A stretch of 64,000 nucleotides of DNA from Trichomonas vaginalis G3 (GCF_026262505.1 NC_067207.1:23466082-23530081), one strand, 5' to 3'; positions 27,851 to 38,362 are shown, counted from the first letter of the stretch. Made by a program: numbers and translations. The notes: a model not told the origin generated them from the sequence alone.

Positions 27851-29443
27851 TTAGCAAATTCTGCAGTGCCAGCTCGAACAACCAGATTCAGACTTATTTG
27901 ACATGTCAGAGTCATTCCACCACTCAGTAGTACGTTTCATGAGTTCTCTCATGCACATTGTTGCGTATTGGCTTGGTCCAAGAGAGAATTCAACAACTGC
28001 AGATTTGAATTTTCCTCCAGGAACGTGATTTCCTTTGTTTGTTCTTCCTTCTAATTTGTCTATATCGGAATCAATAAGTTCTGCATCGTTATCGTCGTGT
28101 TCAATGATATCAAAGGAAATATCTGTTGGTTGAGCAAATAACTTTCTATAATCACCTACAAGGCCAAGTTCCTTCTGAGCAGAGAACATTGATTGTTCTA
28201 TTCCGTCTTTTTTGAGTAATTCTTCGGCATCTGGTGAAATGCAGCCATCTGCTGGAAGAGGGATGACAATATCGAACGGGGAATATTTGCTTTCATTTCC
28301 TGCTTTAACTGTCACGTAATTTCTGTTTTCTTCGACAATATCTCCTGGAACAACTTTAAAACCACTTCTTTTTACTCTAGCACTTGCACAATGGTTCCAT
28401 ACATAACTCTGATAAGCATGGCAATACAAAAGTCTCTGTCTTCTGTCAATTACTTTAAATAATTCAAATGGATTTTTAATTCCTTTCTTCGCAGCGGCCA
28501 AAATGGATTTCTCTGTAGCTGCATGCTTCGGCATTAATGCATAGGCCTTTTCTGCATCATGCGTCTTCATGTAAATCGTTTTCGCCTTGTTTACATCTTC
28601 TTGGTTTCCTTCTATAGGAGACATGATCATATCAATGACTTTCTGCCATTCCTTACGAAGTATTGCGATACCTATTGTATGCGTGGACATCGCTGTTGTT
28701 CCAAATCGTTGCATTCCGAAATAATTTATAAATCCTTTTTCTGATAAAGCTTCCATTCTGATTTTCAGACCTTCCCTAAGTTCTTCGACTGTTTCGCATC
28801 CAGGGATTGTTAAATTTCGAAGAACTAAAGTAAAATGATTTCCATTTAAATCTCCAAGGTTTACAGGATTCATTGCTTGGTAAAACATGCCGCATTTGAT
28901 TTTGTCTGTAAGGTTTGCTAGTTGTTCAAGTGAATTAATGCCTACATCTCTGATTGTCATGACTTGTGTTGTAATTGCACGTTTGTCTTTGTTTCCGGCA
29001 ATTCCTATTTGGTTCTTCTTGATGTTAAGCTTTTTGGAAAGCTTTGAAATGGACTCTTGCTGGTTTGTATTCTCTTTACAAATGACCATTGAAATAACCA
29101 TTGGTCTTGGCCTTCTTCTTGTCTGTTTTTCAAGTGTAACTACTTTGTTTTCAATTGAAATTTTCAATTCTGGATGTTTAAAGTAAATTTGTGAAAGTTG
29201 ATATTTATTTTCTGGAGTAAATTTGAAAAATGGATAGCCAGATTTAGAAACCCATTCTTCAAAACCTTCTGGGAATGGAACAGGTTCTAATTTTTCAAGA
29301 GAAGTAAGATAAATGATCTTTCCATCTTGATCAATTTCATGAACATGAAAATCAGAGTACCTATGCTTTATAATTCCGTTCATACCTGCAAAATCATTAT
29401 TGTATTCAGTGATTCCAACGCTTTCTTCAGTTGCACTCCTCAT
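27851..29443 (-). CDS. TruD/PUS7-family tRNA pseudouridine synthase
   Basis: The 530 aa protein has the TruD signatures: GIAGNKDKRAITTQ with the catalytic Asp at about residue 153, HFTLVLRNL, then GFINYFGMQRFG, and the long insertion domain typical of eukaryotic PUS7. The enzyme converts uridine to pseudouridine at position 13 of tRNAs and in some mRNAs and snRNAs. The start is the ATG at 29443 (MRSATEES), because the longer frame opens at TTG. The C-terminus is unusual in ending with Cys/His residues (CSSWHCRIC). The 3' end does not overlap any neighbour. Confidence 0.92.
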   Translation of the reverse strand: MRSATEESVGITEYNNDFAGMNGIIKHRYSDFHVHEIDQDGKIIYLTSLEKLEPVPFPEGFEEWVSKSGYPFFKFTPENKYQLSQIYFKHPELKISIENKVVTLEKQTRRRPRPMVISMVICKENTNQQESISKLSKKLNIKKNQIGIAGNKDKRAITTQVMTIRDVGINSLEQLANLTDKIKCGMFYQAMNPVNLGDLNGNHFTLVLRNLTIPGCETVEELREGLKIRMEALSEKGFINYFGMQRFGTTAMSTHTIGIAILRKEWQKVIDMIMSPIEGNQEDVNKAKTIYMKTHDAEKAYALMPKHAATEKSILAAAKKGIKNPFELFKVIDRRQRLLYCHAYQSYVWNHCASARVKRSGFKVVPGDIVEENRNYVTVKAGNESKYSPFDIVIPLPADGCISPDAEELLKKDGIEQSMFSAQKELGLVGDYRKLFAQPTDISFDIIEHDDNDAELIDSDIDKLEGRTNKGNHVPGGKFKSAVVEFSLGPSQYATMCMRELMKRTTEWWNDSDMSNKSESGCSSWHCRIC

Positions 29444-29805
29444 AGCAAAAAATATTTTGACAAATTTACATGTCAAATAATTTTCATGATAAATTTTATA
29501 GCTTTTAATAAGTGATTCACATATTCCTCAGTTTCATCTTTTTGGACGATCTTTCTTTAAGCTTTATTCTCATCCAAAAAAATCATGAAATTTGAAACAA
29601 AAGCTTTGGACTTAACTGCTTTGTGAATTTATTAGTTATTTTGTATATTTACTGTCTATTATATTTTCAACTCTGAAGGATGAATTTTTTTAATCTCGAG
29701 ATTATCCCATAGTTCAATGGAACATATTTATATTCACTTATATATTGAAAACATTTTTGAGCATTATACATTATGGCAAAAAATGGATTGGTATGAATTC
29801 AATGA
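29444..29805. other. Intergenic between divergent genes
   Basis: 362 bases of AT-rich DNA hold the promoters of TruD and of the glycine-rich gene. No canonical initiator is obvious near either start. Confidence 0.45.
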
Positions 29806-30795
29806 ATGGCTCTCTTATATTTACTCCAGTCACCTGAAAAAGGACAATTAAATGTCACAATTAGCGATGAGAAGGAATATACATTCAATTATCCATGCGA
29901 AAGTTTATTCGAATGTACCCCATATATTGTCACTTTCTCTCCAGGATATTACACTTTAGAGACCTGGGGAGCACAAGGTGGAAGCTACCATAATGGTAAT
30001 GGTGGGAAAGGTGGCTATTCACGAGGAACAATATTTCTCAAACAAGCAACAAACGGTTTTCTCTATATCGGCGGACAAGGGACTGCCAATCATACTGAAG
30101 GCCCTCAAAATGGCGGCTACAACGGAGGCGGACATGGACATTTTTCATCACCTAGTTATGGTTCAGGTGGAGGAGGAGGTACTGATATCAGACTCCTCTC
30201 TAACACACTCTATCACCGCATTATAGTGTCAGGCGGTGGGGGAGGTTCTGGTTTTGGATATGCTTTTACAAAAAATTATTATGCCACCCATAACACAGGA
30301 GGATATGGAGGAGGAGATAAAGGTGCAGACAGCACTACTAATCCTAGTTACAGAGGATTTGAAAGTTATGGAGGGAATCAAACTAATCCAGGAGGTGTTA
30401 ATTTAGAGAAAGAAAAAACAATTCCCACTGAATTTGGATTAGGAGGTTCAAATACTGGTGGAGCAGGTGGATATTCCTCTCCTGGCGGCGGGGGAGGTTG
30501 GTATGAAGGAGGAGCTCCTGGAGGATTAGGTTTTGGAGCTGCTGGGGGCTCAGGTTACTTGCTCACTGAGAATTCATACAAACCTCCTGGTTATAAATTG
30601 GGTCCTGATTATTATTTAACTAACACATTAAGTTTAAACGATACTAGAGCTGGAAATGGGATGATTAAAATAACAATTGTTAAGCTAACTGGTTGGCAGA
30701 TCAAAAATTGCAAATTTTATTGTTCCAATTGTTTCTCATTGAGTCCAGTATTATCATATGTATTATCATTTGCCATTTTATTTGACTTTTCATGA
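29806..30795 (+). CDS. Glycine-rich surface-type protein (ALK/LTK-like Gly-rich domain)
   Basis: In the 329 aa protein residues ~40-290 form a glycine-rich domain with GAQGG, GGGGGTDIR, IIVSGGGGGSG and GAAGGSGY motifs. This is the pattern of the Gly-rich domain found in ALK/LTK receptors and in a trichomonad gene family. The domain is preceded by YTFNYPCES and YYTLETWGAQGG, which usually open it. A hydrophobic C-terminal segment (SPVLSYVLSFAILF) may be a membrane anchor, but the usual basic cytoplasmic tail is missing. The signal peptide is weak (MALLYLL). The gene may be truncated at both edges. Function unknown; family members are predicted surface proteins. Confidence 0.75.
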   Translation: MALLYLLQSPEKGQLNVTISDEKEYTFNYPCESLFECTPYIVTFSPGYYTLETWGAQGGSYHNGNGGKGGYSRGTIFLKQATNGFLYIGGQGTANHTEGPQNGGYNGGGHGHFSSPSYGSGGGGGTDIRLLSNTLYHRIIVSGGGGGSGFGYAFTKNYYATHNTGGYGGGDKGADSTTNPSYRGFESYGGNQTNPGGVNLEKEKTIPTEFGLGGSNTGGAGGYSSPGGGGGWYEGGAPGGLGFGAAGGSGYLLTENSYKPPGYKLGPDYYLTNTLSLNDTRAGNGMIKITIVKLTGWQIKNCKFYCSNCFSLSPVLSYVLSFAILFDFS

Positions 30796-30974
30796 CTAAA
30801 AATATCAAAATCCTAACTTTTTAAAATTATTTTTATTGAATTTTTTCAAAATTCTAAGTTAAAATGAGATTAAATAGATTTTTAATGATGTGTAATTGGT
30901 TTAAACGTAAGAATCCAATTAATAAAAATTCAAAAAATATAAAATTATATAAAAAAAGATATCTAGATATTTTT

Positions 30975-33131
30975 TTATTCCTGGTCTTCTTCGCCGTCAG
31001 CTTCTTCAACGACTTCTTCTTCCTCTTCCTCGATGATTTCGGAATAATATTCCTTTTCCTCGTCTCCGAAGAAGTCATTGAGATCTCCAGCGTCATCCTT
31101 CTTCTTTCCATCATTTCCACCATCCTCGTTTTCATCATCGCCATCGTCTCTGTTGAAATCGTCTTCATAAGATGTTGGTTTGAGTCCTTTGACGTATCTA
31201 ACAGACTCATCAGGCAACTGGTCCTCAGGAGCCCAGTCTGGGAGTCCCTCGTACCCGTCAACCTCTCTCTCGAAGAGATGAGACAAAGTTCCGATCTGGT
31301 AGTTCATGAAACGTGTCTCGTTCGAGGTCCACGTTGGAGCCTTCCTCTCTGGGAACAAAAGGTGCTGTACGCGATCCGAAATATTCTTACTCGATGTGGT
31401 TAATAAAGCGTCCAAGAATCTGGCGCGGTCCCTGACGTCGAACTCTTGGTCTCTCATGCCAAGCTGTATGATGTACATCGGTATTTTACTGTCTGACTTT
31501 CCGGTAGAGAATATCTTTGCCGCGAGAGTTAATGCTTGAAGACGGACTTCAGAAGGCTCTTCTCCGAAGTGCTTTGCGATGCATTTGAGGAGAACTGGTG
31601 CAAATTCTGGATGAATTGGGTGCATATCGCCGACAATCGAAAGAACAGCTGAACGAGCAGCTGGATCCTTGACTGTAATGAATTTCTTGCAGAGTAATTT
31701 AAGTGCGTGTGACTCATCATCGGTCTTTCTGTTCTTTCTGAGGATATGAGCGATAACTAACACAACTTCAGCGAGAACAGCTCCTTCTGAGTGGTTCATC
31801 AACTTCAGGAGCTTGATGAGGCAGAGAGGAATGATCACGTCGTTGTTGTTTGAGACCTTTCCCATGGTTTTGACGGCGGCAGTGGCGAATTCGAGGTCGG
31901 AAGAGCCGGAGTACATTGCGAGCTCGCAGAGGATCTGATCTGAGTTCTCAGGAGTTGCAAGAACTGTAAGGATTCGGAGTTTGAGCTTCTTTACGGCTGT
32001 TAGGTCGCTACGACGGACAAAGAAGTGGTTCATGTGTGGAAGGAACACGTGTGGATAGACTGTAGCAATTGTAAGGGCTGTGGTAAGTGCGATCTGCGCT
32101 GTAAGTTGAGAATCGTAGAATAATCTGATTAATGGACGAGCGACGCAGGAAATTTGAGACGGAGGTGCGCTGTAGAATATAAGAGAGACAGCAGCAAGAA
32201 CGACCGCTGGATTGATGGAAAGGAAGCACTTTTTGGCAGCGGATAAAAGAAGAAGAAGATCAGATGAAATCTGATCCTTTTGAGCATTCTCATCCCAGAA
32301 GGCAACATTTGACTCGTCAACATCTGTCGTTGCAGGGTTCTTGAAGCAATAACGAGCATAAATCGTCATTGCGCGAAGAGTAAAGACTTGTGCCCATGGA
32401 TCGAGTTTTGGTAAGTTCTGGCAGATCCATCTGAACCTTGGATGAAGTAATTCGATGTTGTCAGGGCAAAGTGCCATATATGCAGCGATTGCACCTGAAA
32501 AAGTAATTGGATTCTCGTCGTTGATGAAGCGCTCGAGGGAAGGAAGGTATTCCTCGGTCTCTGTTTCGTCTTCAGCGAGTCCTGCCGCTTTAATAATTGC
32601 AAATGCAGCCGCCTTCTTAACGTAAGGTGATGCATCACCAGAAACCTGGATGATTGCATCGCGGACAGCTGGAATTGTCTCTCTAGAACGGATGGATGAC
32701 ATGACTTTGATAGCTAATGCACGCATTAGCGGATCAGAGTCGGTAAGGGATCTCTGGAAGGTGTTGACAGCCAATACAATTGAATCAAGAGCATCATCAG
32801 CGTACTGATTCAAGTATACATAGGCGAGTTGACGGCCAACAGGATCTGGTGAAGCAACTTCTTGTACAACAAGTGGTGCAAACTCAGAAACATCATGGCC
32901 TTTCGACATCATAGCTAAAATCATTTTAAGACCGTTAGTCCTGATGTTGACATCGCGATTTGACATGCAAGTACGTGCGTCTTCAAGAGATTGTTCGTGC
33001 TGTGATTGTGCAGAGTCGATTACAATGGCATTTGCCTGCTGTATCTTTTCTTGTTCGATCTGTTCAGATCCAATTGATCCGAGATTCGACATCGAAAATT
33101 TGGGCGGTTTGAGATTTGAATTCAGTTTCAT
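30975..33131 (-). CDS. AP-3 complex beta subunit (beta-adaptin)
   Basis: The protein of about 718 aa is an adaptin N-terminal solenoid of HEAT-like repeats. Signature blocks include DPLMRALAIKVMSSIR, SPYVKKAAAFAI, NP.VVLAA and, near the end, RFMNYQIGTLSHLF, the pattern that marks AP-3 beta rather than AP-1/2 beta. The last 90 residues are a highly acidic hinge, and the C-terminal ear is absent. AP-3 sorts cargo to lysosome-like organelles. The start is placed at MKLNSNLKPPKF because the 24 codons further upstream fall inside a tandem 112 bp repeat; MSNLGSIG at 33092 is another possibility. GC-rich codon use suggests good expression. Confidence 0.88.
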   Translation of the reverse strand: MKLNSNLKPPKFSMSNLGSIGSEQIEQEKIQQANAIVIDSAQSQHEQSLEDARTCMSNRDVNIRTNGLKMILAMMSKGHDVSEFAPLVVQEVASPDPVGRQLAYVYLNQYADDALDSIVLAVNTFQRSLTDSDPLMRALAIKVMSSIRSRETIPAVRDAIIQVSGDASPYVKKAAAFAIIKAAGLAEDETETEEYLPSLERFINDENPITFSGAIAAYMALCPDNIELLHPRFRWICQNLPKLDPWAQVFTLRAMTIYARYCFKNPATTDVDESNVAFWDENAQKDQISSDLLLLLSAAKKCFLSINPAVVLAAVSLIFYSAPPSQISCVARPLIRLFYDSQLTAQIALTTALTIATVYPHVFLPHMNHFFVRRSDLTAVKKLKLRILTVLATPENSDQILCELAMYSGSSDLEFATAAVKTMGKVSNNNDVIIPLCLIKLLKLMNHSEGAVLAEVVLVIAHILRKNRKTDDESHALKLLCKKFITVKDPAARSAVLSIVGDMHPIHPEFAPVLLKCIAKHFGEEPSEVRLQALTLAAKIFSTGKSDSKIPMYIIQLGMRDQEFDVRDRARFLDALLTTSSKNISDRVQHLLFPERKAPTWTSNETRFMNYQIGTLSHLFEREVDGYEGLPDWAPEDQLPDESVRYVKGLKPTSYEDDFNRDDGDDENEDGGNDGKKKDDAGDLNDFFGDEEKEYYSEIIEEEEEEVVEEADGEEDQE

Positions 33132-33140
33132 CGTCGAATT

Positions 33141-33480
33141 CAATATTTTTTTTTCATTGTTGATATATGAACAAACGATACTAACGATAAATCTTACTGA
33201 CATCGTTGCTTCCTAAATAATGAAATGAATCATGGATTTGAGCATATTAGAATTGACAATATTTTTAATTGTTGATATATGAACAAACGATACTAATGAT
33301 AAGTCTTACTGACTCCGTTGCTTCCTAAATAATGAAATAAATCATGGATTTGAGCATATTAGAATTGACAATATTTTTCATTGTTGATATATGAACAAAC
33401 GATACTAACATTAAGTTTTACTGACTCCGTTGCTTCCTAAATAATGAAATAAATCATAAATTTGAGCATATTAAAATTGA
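33141..33480. repeat. Tandem 112 bp repeat, about three copies, upstream of AP-3 beta
   Basis: The word GTTGATATATGAACAAACGA recurs at 33159, 33271 and 33383, exactly 112 bases apart, and the units agree over nearly their whole length, with the third unit fading out by about 33480. The repeat begins at the 5' end of the AP-3 beta frame. Only the copy nearest the gene has an ATG (ATGTCAGTAAG); the other two read GAGTCAGTAAG. Confidence 0.9.
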
Positions 33481-33586
33481 AAAATTTCGTAACTTATGAA
33501 GCTGTAAAGCAATTACACCACAAGATAATAGTGTACCACATTTTAATCAATCTCTTTAGTAATATTTTACTTCTTAAATTTTTTTA

Positions 33587-34149
33587 ATGTCTGATCAAGA
33601 CAGTAATCAGAGCAAATACAGTAAACTGCGAAGTGTCTACAAATACTACATTGATTCGTATGATGCGTTATATCAGCTGAAAACGGAAAAAGAAGAAGAT
33701 TTAAACTCGATTTACAAAATGATCAAAACGAATTTGATTGATTCAAAGAAGCGTCTTCCCCAAATTATAATAAAAGATATTTTGGGTATCGTTCCGTATA
33801 ATAATCGCTATACAAAGTCATATTTATATCTTGCAAAACTCGTATCAGATGATTATCAAATCAAAGAGGTCTGTAATGTTGAATATGTTTCAAACTTTTT
33901 GTTTTACAAAGAATATGGCATTAAATTAGACAAGTCTGTTAATTTCGAAAAAATTAAATCAGAAAATCTCGACATTCTTAAAGAAAATACAATTTACAAA
34001 GCAATTATGAATAATGACTTAGAAGTATTCATTTCATTCACTGAAAGAGAAGGATTTGCTGTAAATCAAACACTTAGAAGTAGTTTATATCCATATTCTT
34101 ACTATGGATATTCATTACTTGAATTATGTTGTTTGTTTCAAGTTCTTAA
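33587..34149 (+). pseudogene. Ankyrin-family (DUF3447-type) gene, 5' part, interrupted
   Basis: The frame starts MSDQDSNQSKYSK and matches the N-terminal helical region typical of the trichomonad ankyrin family (LRSVYKYYIDSYDALYQL). It runs to LLELCC and is then followed by a short sequence-loss: the usual Y.GAVDCFKFLRTKF block is missing its first part, which moves the frame by one. Directly after that a 1.04 kb element is inserted at TTAA (34146-34149). The 3' part of the gene continues at 35191. This is a host gene inactivated by deletion plus insertion; the original protein would have been an ankyrin-repeat scaffold. Confidence 0.75.
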
Positions 34150-35190
34150 GGGTGCACCCGTATGTACGTTTATTTGAGAGGAGGAGGATTACCCTCTCAA
34201 TTTTGAGGGATTCGTTAGTTTATTTTCTCGATGAATATGCAATAAAATTTGATTTTTACCTTATCAATATACTTCATATAATATACACATGTTCATGTAA
34301 AAACTTTTTTCCAAAATCCTCAGGAATTAAGGGATTTTTGAATTTTAAGAATTTTTTTCGAATTTTTTCGAAAAAAAAATATTTTCAGAACAGCCTTAAC
34401 GGCTAAGATTTAGGAACAATGTTAAGTATCAAAAAGAAAGGAGGTCTGATATAGACAACATATATCGTTGAAGGTTGAAAAAATCTCTAATATTTGAGCC
34501 CAAAATTTCAAATTTTAATTTTTTGAAAAAAGAGGCCACCCGTATGTACGTTTATTTGAGAGGAGGAAGATTATATTTTTGAAAGGGTGAAACATTATGA
34601 ATATGTTAATTATATAATAATATGTATTATTATAAAAAAGAAAAAATAAAGCACGTTAAAATTTTTCTTTCTTGATTTTTTACAAAATCTACTTAGAATT
34701 ATGCAAAATATGACTAAATAATTATAAATTTCAAGTTAAATTTTAATTTTGATAAATAATTTAAATTTCAAAATATCAAGTTCAGTTCGACTATGTATGT
34801 AGTAATTCCTCAATAAAGTGCCAAAACCCTATTAAAATATATGAACATTTTCAACATTTTAATGTTTTTATTTAAAAATTTGATGGAATATGAGCTCCAA
34901 ACAATTATTATGTAAATAAAAATAATTAAATATATGTATTTATTCGTATTACAACCGTAGTAAGTCGATTCTTCCTTTCTTCTACTGAGGTTTGAATTTG
35001 ATTTCGAATTGTAAAGAGATTCAAAGGGAAAATACTAGCGGATAAAAACTACCTCCATGAAAGGGTCATAATGGACTCAAGTTGTATTTTTTGATATTTT
35101 TTGCTTTTCGAGCCTAAATAGGTAGCCAAGATAATGCCTAAAAATAAGGTTCTAAATTCTGAAGTTTACATGATCCTCTCGTGTGCACCC
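34150..35190. mobile_element. Non-autonomous TTAA-flanked element inserted in the ankyrin gene
   Basis: The element is bounded by TTAA at both sides (34146-34149 and 35191-35194). Its ends are inverted: GGGTGCACCCG at the left, and GGGTGCACACG on the reverse complement of the right. The left-end sequence (cacccgtatgtacgtttatt) is repeated internally at about 34539, so it may be composite. No transposase frame is present. TTAA targets are used by piggyBac- and Kolobok-type transposons; the family cannot be fixed from the ends alone. Similar GGGTGCAC ends occur at 5375-5684. Confidence 0.7.
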
Positions 35191-36444
35191 TTAAGAACTA
35201 AATTTAACTCAGAAATAACAAAAAGATGTCTAACATTTTCATTTTTGGGAAGAAATCATGAGATAATGAGTGAATGTTTGAAACAACAAAAACCAGATCA
35301 AGAATGCATGGAATATGCAATTATTTCACATAACATTGATTTTGTAACATTCTTAGTGAATGAGCATATCATGAGTATCGACTTGCCTGCTTGCAAAAAA
35401 TATAATAATCTTGATTCATTTTTAGTTTTTTACGATCAAACTAATCTTTTAGTCAGCTGCTTGGTTTTTTCACCGATGTTCAATATTCCATCCCTTTGTG
35501 AATATTTCCTTTCATTAGGTGTAGATATCAATAAGAAACTTTCAGATGGAGATGAAAAAGATAAATATGGAAAAACTGCTCTTCATATTGCAGCAGAATA
35601 TAATCGTAAAGAAATTGCAGAACTTCTTATTTCACATGATGCAAATATCAATGAAAAAGATAAAGATGGAGAAACTGCTCTTCATATTGCAGCAGAATAT
35701 AATCGTAAAGAAATAGCAGAACTTCTTATTTCACATGATGCAAATATCAATGAAAAAGATAAAGATGGAGAAACTGCTCTTCATATTGCAGCAGAATATA
35801 ATCGTAAAGAAATAGCAGAACTTCTTATTTCATATGGTGCAAATATCAATGAAAAAGATAAATTTGGAGAAATCGCTCTTCATTTTGCAGCACGTGAGAA
35901 TAGTAAAGAAACAGCTGAATTTCTTATTTCACATGGTGCAAATATCAATGAAAAAGATAAATTTGGAGAAATCGCTCTTCATTTTGCAGCACGTGAGAAT
36001 AGTAAAGAAACAGCTGAATTTCTTATTTCACATGGTGCAAATATCAATGAAAAAGATAAATTTGGAGAAATCGCTCTTCATTTTGCAGCACGTGGGAATA
36101 GTAAAGAAACAGCTGAATTTCTTATTTCACATGGTGCAAATATCAATGAAAAAGATAAATTTGGAGAAATCGCTCTTCATTTTGCAGCACGTGAGAATAG
36201 TAAAGAAACAGCTGAATTTCTTATTTCACATGGTGCAAATATCAATGAAAAAGATAAATTTGGAGAAATCGCTCTTCATTTTGCAGCACGTGGGAATAGT
36301 AAAGAAACAGCTGAAGTTCTTATTTCACATGGTGCAAATATCAATGAAAAAGATATATATGGAGAAACCGCTCTTCATATAGCAACCTTAAATCATAGTG
36401 AAAAAACCGCCGAACTTCTTATTTCACATGGTGCAACAAACTAA
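35191..36444 (+). pseudogene. Ankyrin-repeat gene, 3' part with nine near-identical repeats
   Basis: It begins LRTKFNSEITKRCLTFSF, the usual continuation of the DUF3447-type region. From about 35560 it encodes nine 33-residue ankyrin repeats of the form EKD..GE.ALH.AA...NSKETAEFLISHGANIN. The repeats are nearly identical at the DNA level (99 bp units). Repeats 5-8 alternate REN/RGN, as if a two-unit block was duplicated. An open frame from ATG 35134 would start with 19 codons from the inserted element, so a short chimeric product is conceivable. After the stop, a further decayed repeat (about 36490-36536) is visible. Confidence 0.75.
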
Positions 36445-36536
36445 TGTTTTAACATAAAATGATAATTTTATAAATATTTTGATTTTTTTAATATCAATTA
36501 AAAAGATAATATTGGAAAAATCACTATCAGTTAATG

Positions 36537-37727
36537 TAGGGATTTAAAAACGGTTTCGCCAAATGGCGAATTGCTGAAAATTCGCTAACTCAGCCTGTTT
36601 TTTTCGAATTCGGCGAACTCAAAAAGTGACATAATTTATACTGAATCTCGCTATAATCATTGATAATTTTTGCATATGTCAAATAGTTACAGTATGTTTA
36701 TAACTTTATTTCGTATAGTCATGATGCTCATGATAACCATTTTGAATTTAAGTGAATAATTGACAGATTCAAGGCGTCAATACTTGTTTTTGGAAACTTA
36801 TCATATAACTTCAAATATATTAATACAGTACCATGCAAATACTGTAATGACTTCTCGTGTTTTTTAGATAATCTCGATAATATCTTTTATTTATCTCATT
36901 ATATTGAATAATTTCTTCTTCTTTTCAATTATCTTTTTACACAAGTAAATCCTATTATTAGAAATGCTGAGTAATTGAGAAAAACCTAAATATTTGCAAA
37001 TATTATCTAATTTTAGATAAATTCCTTCACAATATCATAAAGGAAGAGATTCCAAATAATATTAATAATATTAAGTATTAGTGTGCGGAAAAGGCAACAA
37101 TTTATTTCATTCAAATTTTTAAAATTAAAACCATGCCATTTCTTAAAGCGCACATAAAAACTGTTTATGTTATGAGTAATAATTTATAACGAACTTAATC
37201 ATAAAGTTCTTATTTTTGAATTCAAAATTATTCTGATTAGTTAGTATGAGAATAAATTGTTATGATTTAATCAAACTAACATCAAGAAAAGCTAATTTTG
37301 CAATCAGCATAATGAAATGCAAAACCAAAAAAAATAATATTTTTTAATCGTGAACAAATATGAACTTTATTGTCATAATATATATATTCATCAAATATAT
37401 TTTGCAAATTGATAAGAAAAATGGAAACATAATATTGGCCTTAACGTCTTCGCCAAATTGCGAATTCGCCATTTGGCGATCACCATTTTGTAAAGTAAAA
37501 TTGAGAGGAAAACGATAATCCCAAAATAAAAATAATAGACCATATCTTAAAATCATGAAGACTATCACACAATAAAAATGTAAGACCCTTTATTAATAAA
37601 AAACGAGAATTCCACAAAATAAAAATAACAGACCCTTTTATATGGTTTGGAAATTGAAAAATGGCGAATTCGCCAAAAAATTAGAAGTGGCGCAATTCGC
37701 CATTTTGCGAACTTTTTTTAAATCCTT
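36537..37727. mobile_element. 1.19 kb TIR element with 8 bp target duplication (hAT-like, non-autonomous)
   Basis: The terminal inverted repeats are about 37 bases: GGGATTTAAAAACGG...AATTGC at the left and, on the reverse complement of the right, AGGATTTAAAAAAAG...AATTGC. The element is flanked by the direct repeat AGTTAATG (36529-36536 and 37728-37735). An 8 bp duplication fits hAT-type transposons. The interior has further GGCGAATTCGCC palindromes (near 37440 and 37664) but no transposase frame. It lies just downstream of the ankyrin gene. Confidence 0.78.
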
Positions 37728-37831
37728 AGTTAATGAATACCCAATTTATTTACGATTCTATTCGTTCTTCGTATTTTTACAAAAAAAAAAAAAAACTTCT
37801 AAATTATTGTAGTAAAATCTTCTCATTTATT

Positions 37832-37878
37832 TTCCAGGGTTTGCCGGTGTATTTACCTAAAATATTTGAGATAACTCT
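37832..37878. repeat. Fragment of the 7687-7915 type palindromic repeat
   Basis: CCAGGGTTTGCCGGTG and TTTACC(C)TAAAATATTTGAGATAAC match, in reverse complement, the centre of the element at 7687-7915. Only this inner part is present here. Confidence 0.6.
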
Positions 37879-37887
37879 TGTTGTAAA

Positions 37888-37913
37888 CAGAAATTCATCA
37901 AAAGTGACACTTC
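37888..37913 (+). repeat. Small inverted copy of MULE 3' coding sequence
   Basis: The 25-26 base sequence around AAACAGAAATTCATCAAAAG reappears in reverse orientation at 38503-38528, inside the 3' part of the MULE transposase gene. It is a short displaced fragment, together with the adjacent repeat fragment. Confidence 0.6.
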
Positions 37914-38039
37914 AGAAAAGCTAAAATATTGAATTTTTGGAACTTTTGATAGAGCACGTTTTTAAATATTAATTAAAGTAAATGTATATTTTGTAAAGAT
38001 TCTTTTTAATAAAAAAATAAAATTTTGAAGAAGAACACA

Positions 38040-38362
38040 AAATCTTCTGAAAAATAATATCACATAAACTCATATTATTTTTCTAATATATAACTATTTT
38101 ATATAAAAATCAAATTCAATGATCTTAAAAGCGAAGGATAAACCTCAAAATTTACGAATATAATGAGTGGGAATATAATGCTTATCTATCATAAAACCAT
38201 ATGAAATATCAATTTTTGCTTTACGCCTATTCCCACTCATTATATTCGTAAATTTTGAGGTTTATCCTTCGCTTTTAAGATCATTGAATTTGATTTTTAT
38301 ATAAAATAGTTATATATTAGAAAATAATATGAGTTTATGTGATATTATTTTTCAGAAGATTT
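38040..38362. repeat. Long near-perfect palindrome, two ~135 bp arms with a 52 bp spacer
   Basis: The left arm (38040-38175) and right arm (38228-38362) are reverse complements over their full length with essentially no mismatch. They begin AAATCTTCTGAAAAATAATA and meet around GAGTGGGAATA / TATTCCCACTC. There is no open frame. It lies a few tens of bases beyond the stop codon of the MULE gene and may be a fold-back element or a recent inverted duplication. Confidence 0.88.

Noticed and set aside
33141-33480. CRISPR-like array
   Set aside because: The units are contiguous 112 bp tandem repeats with no spacers; no cas genes; eukaryotic context.
35834-36382. Second long frame with perfect peptide repeats inside the ankyrin array
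   Set aside because: It is an out-of-phase reading of the 99 bp DNA repeats; the in-phase reading gives true ankyrin repeats.
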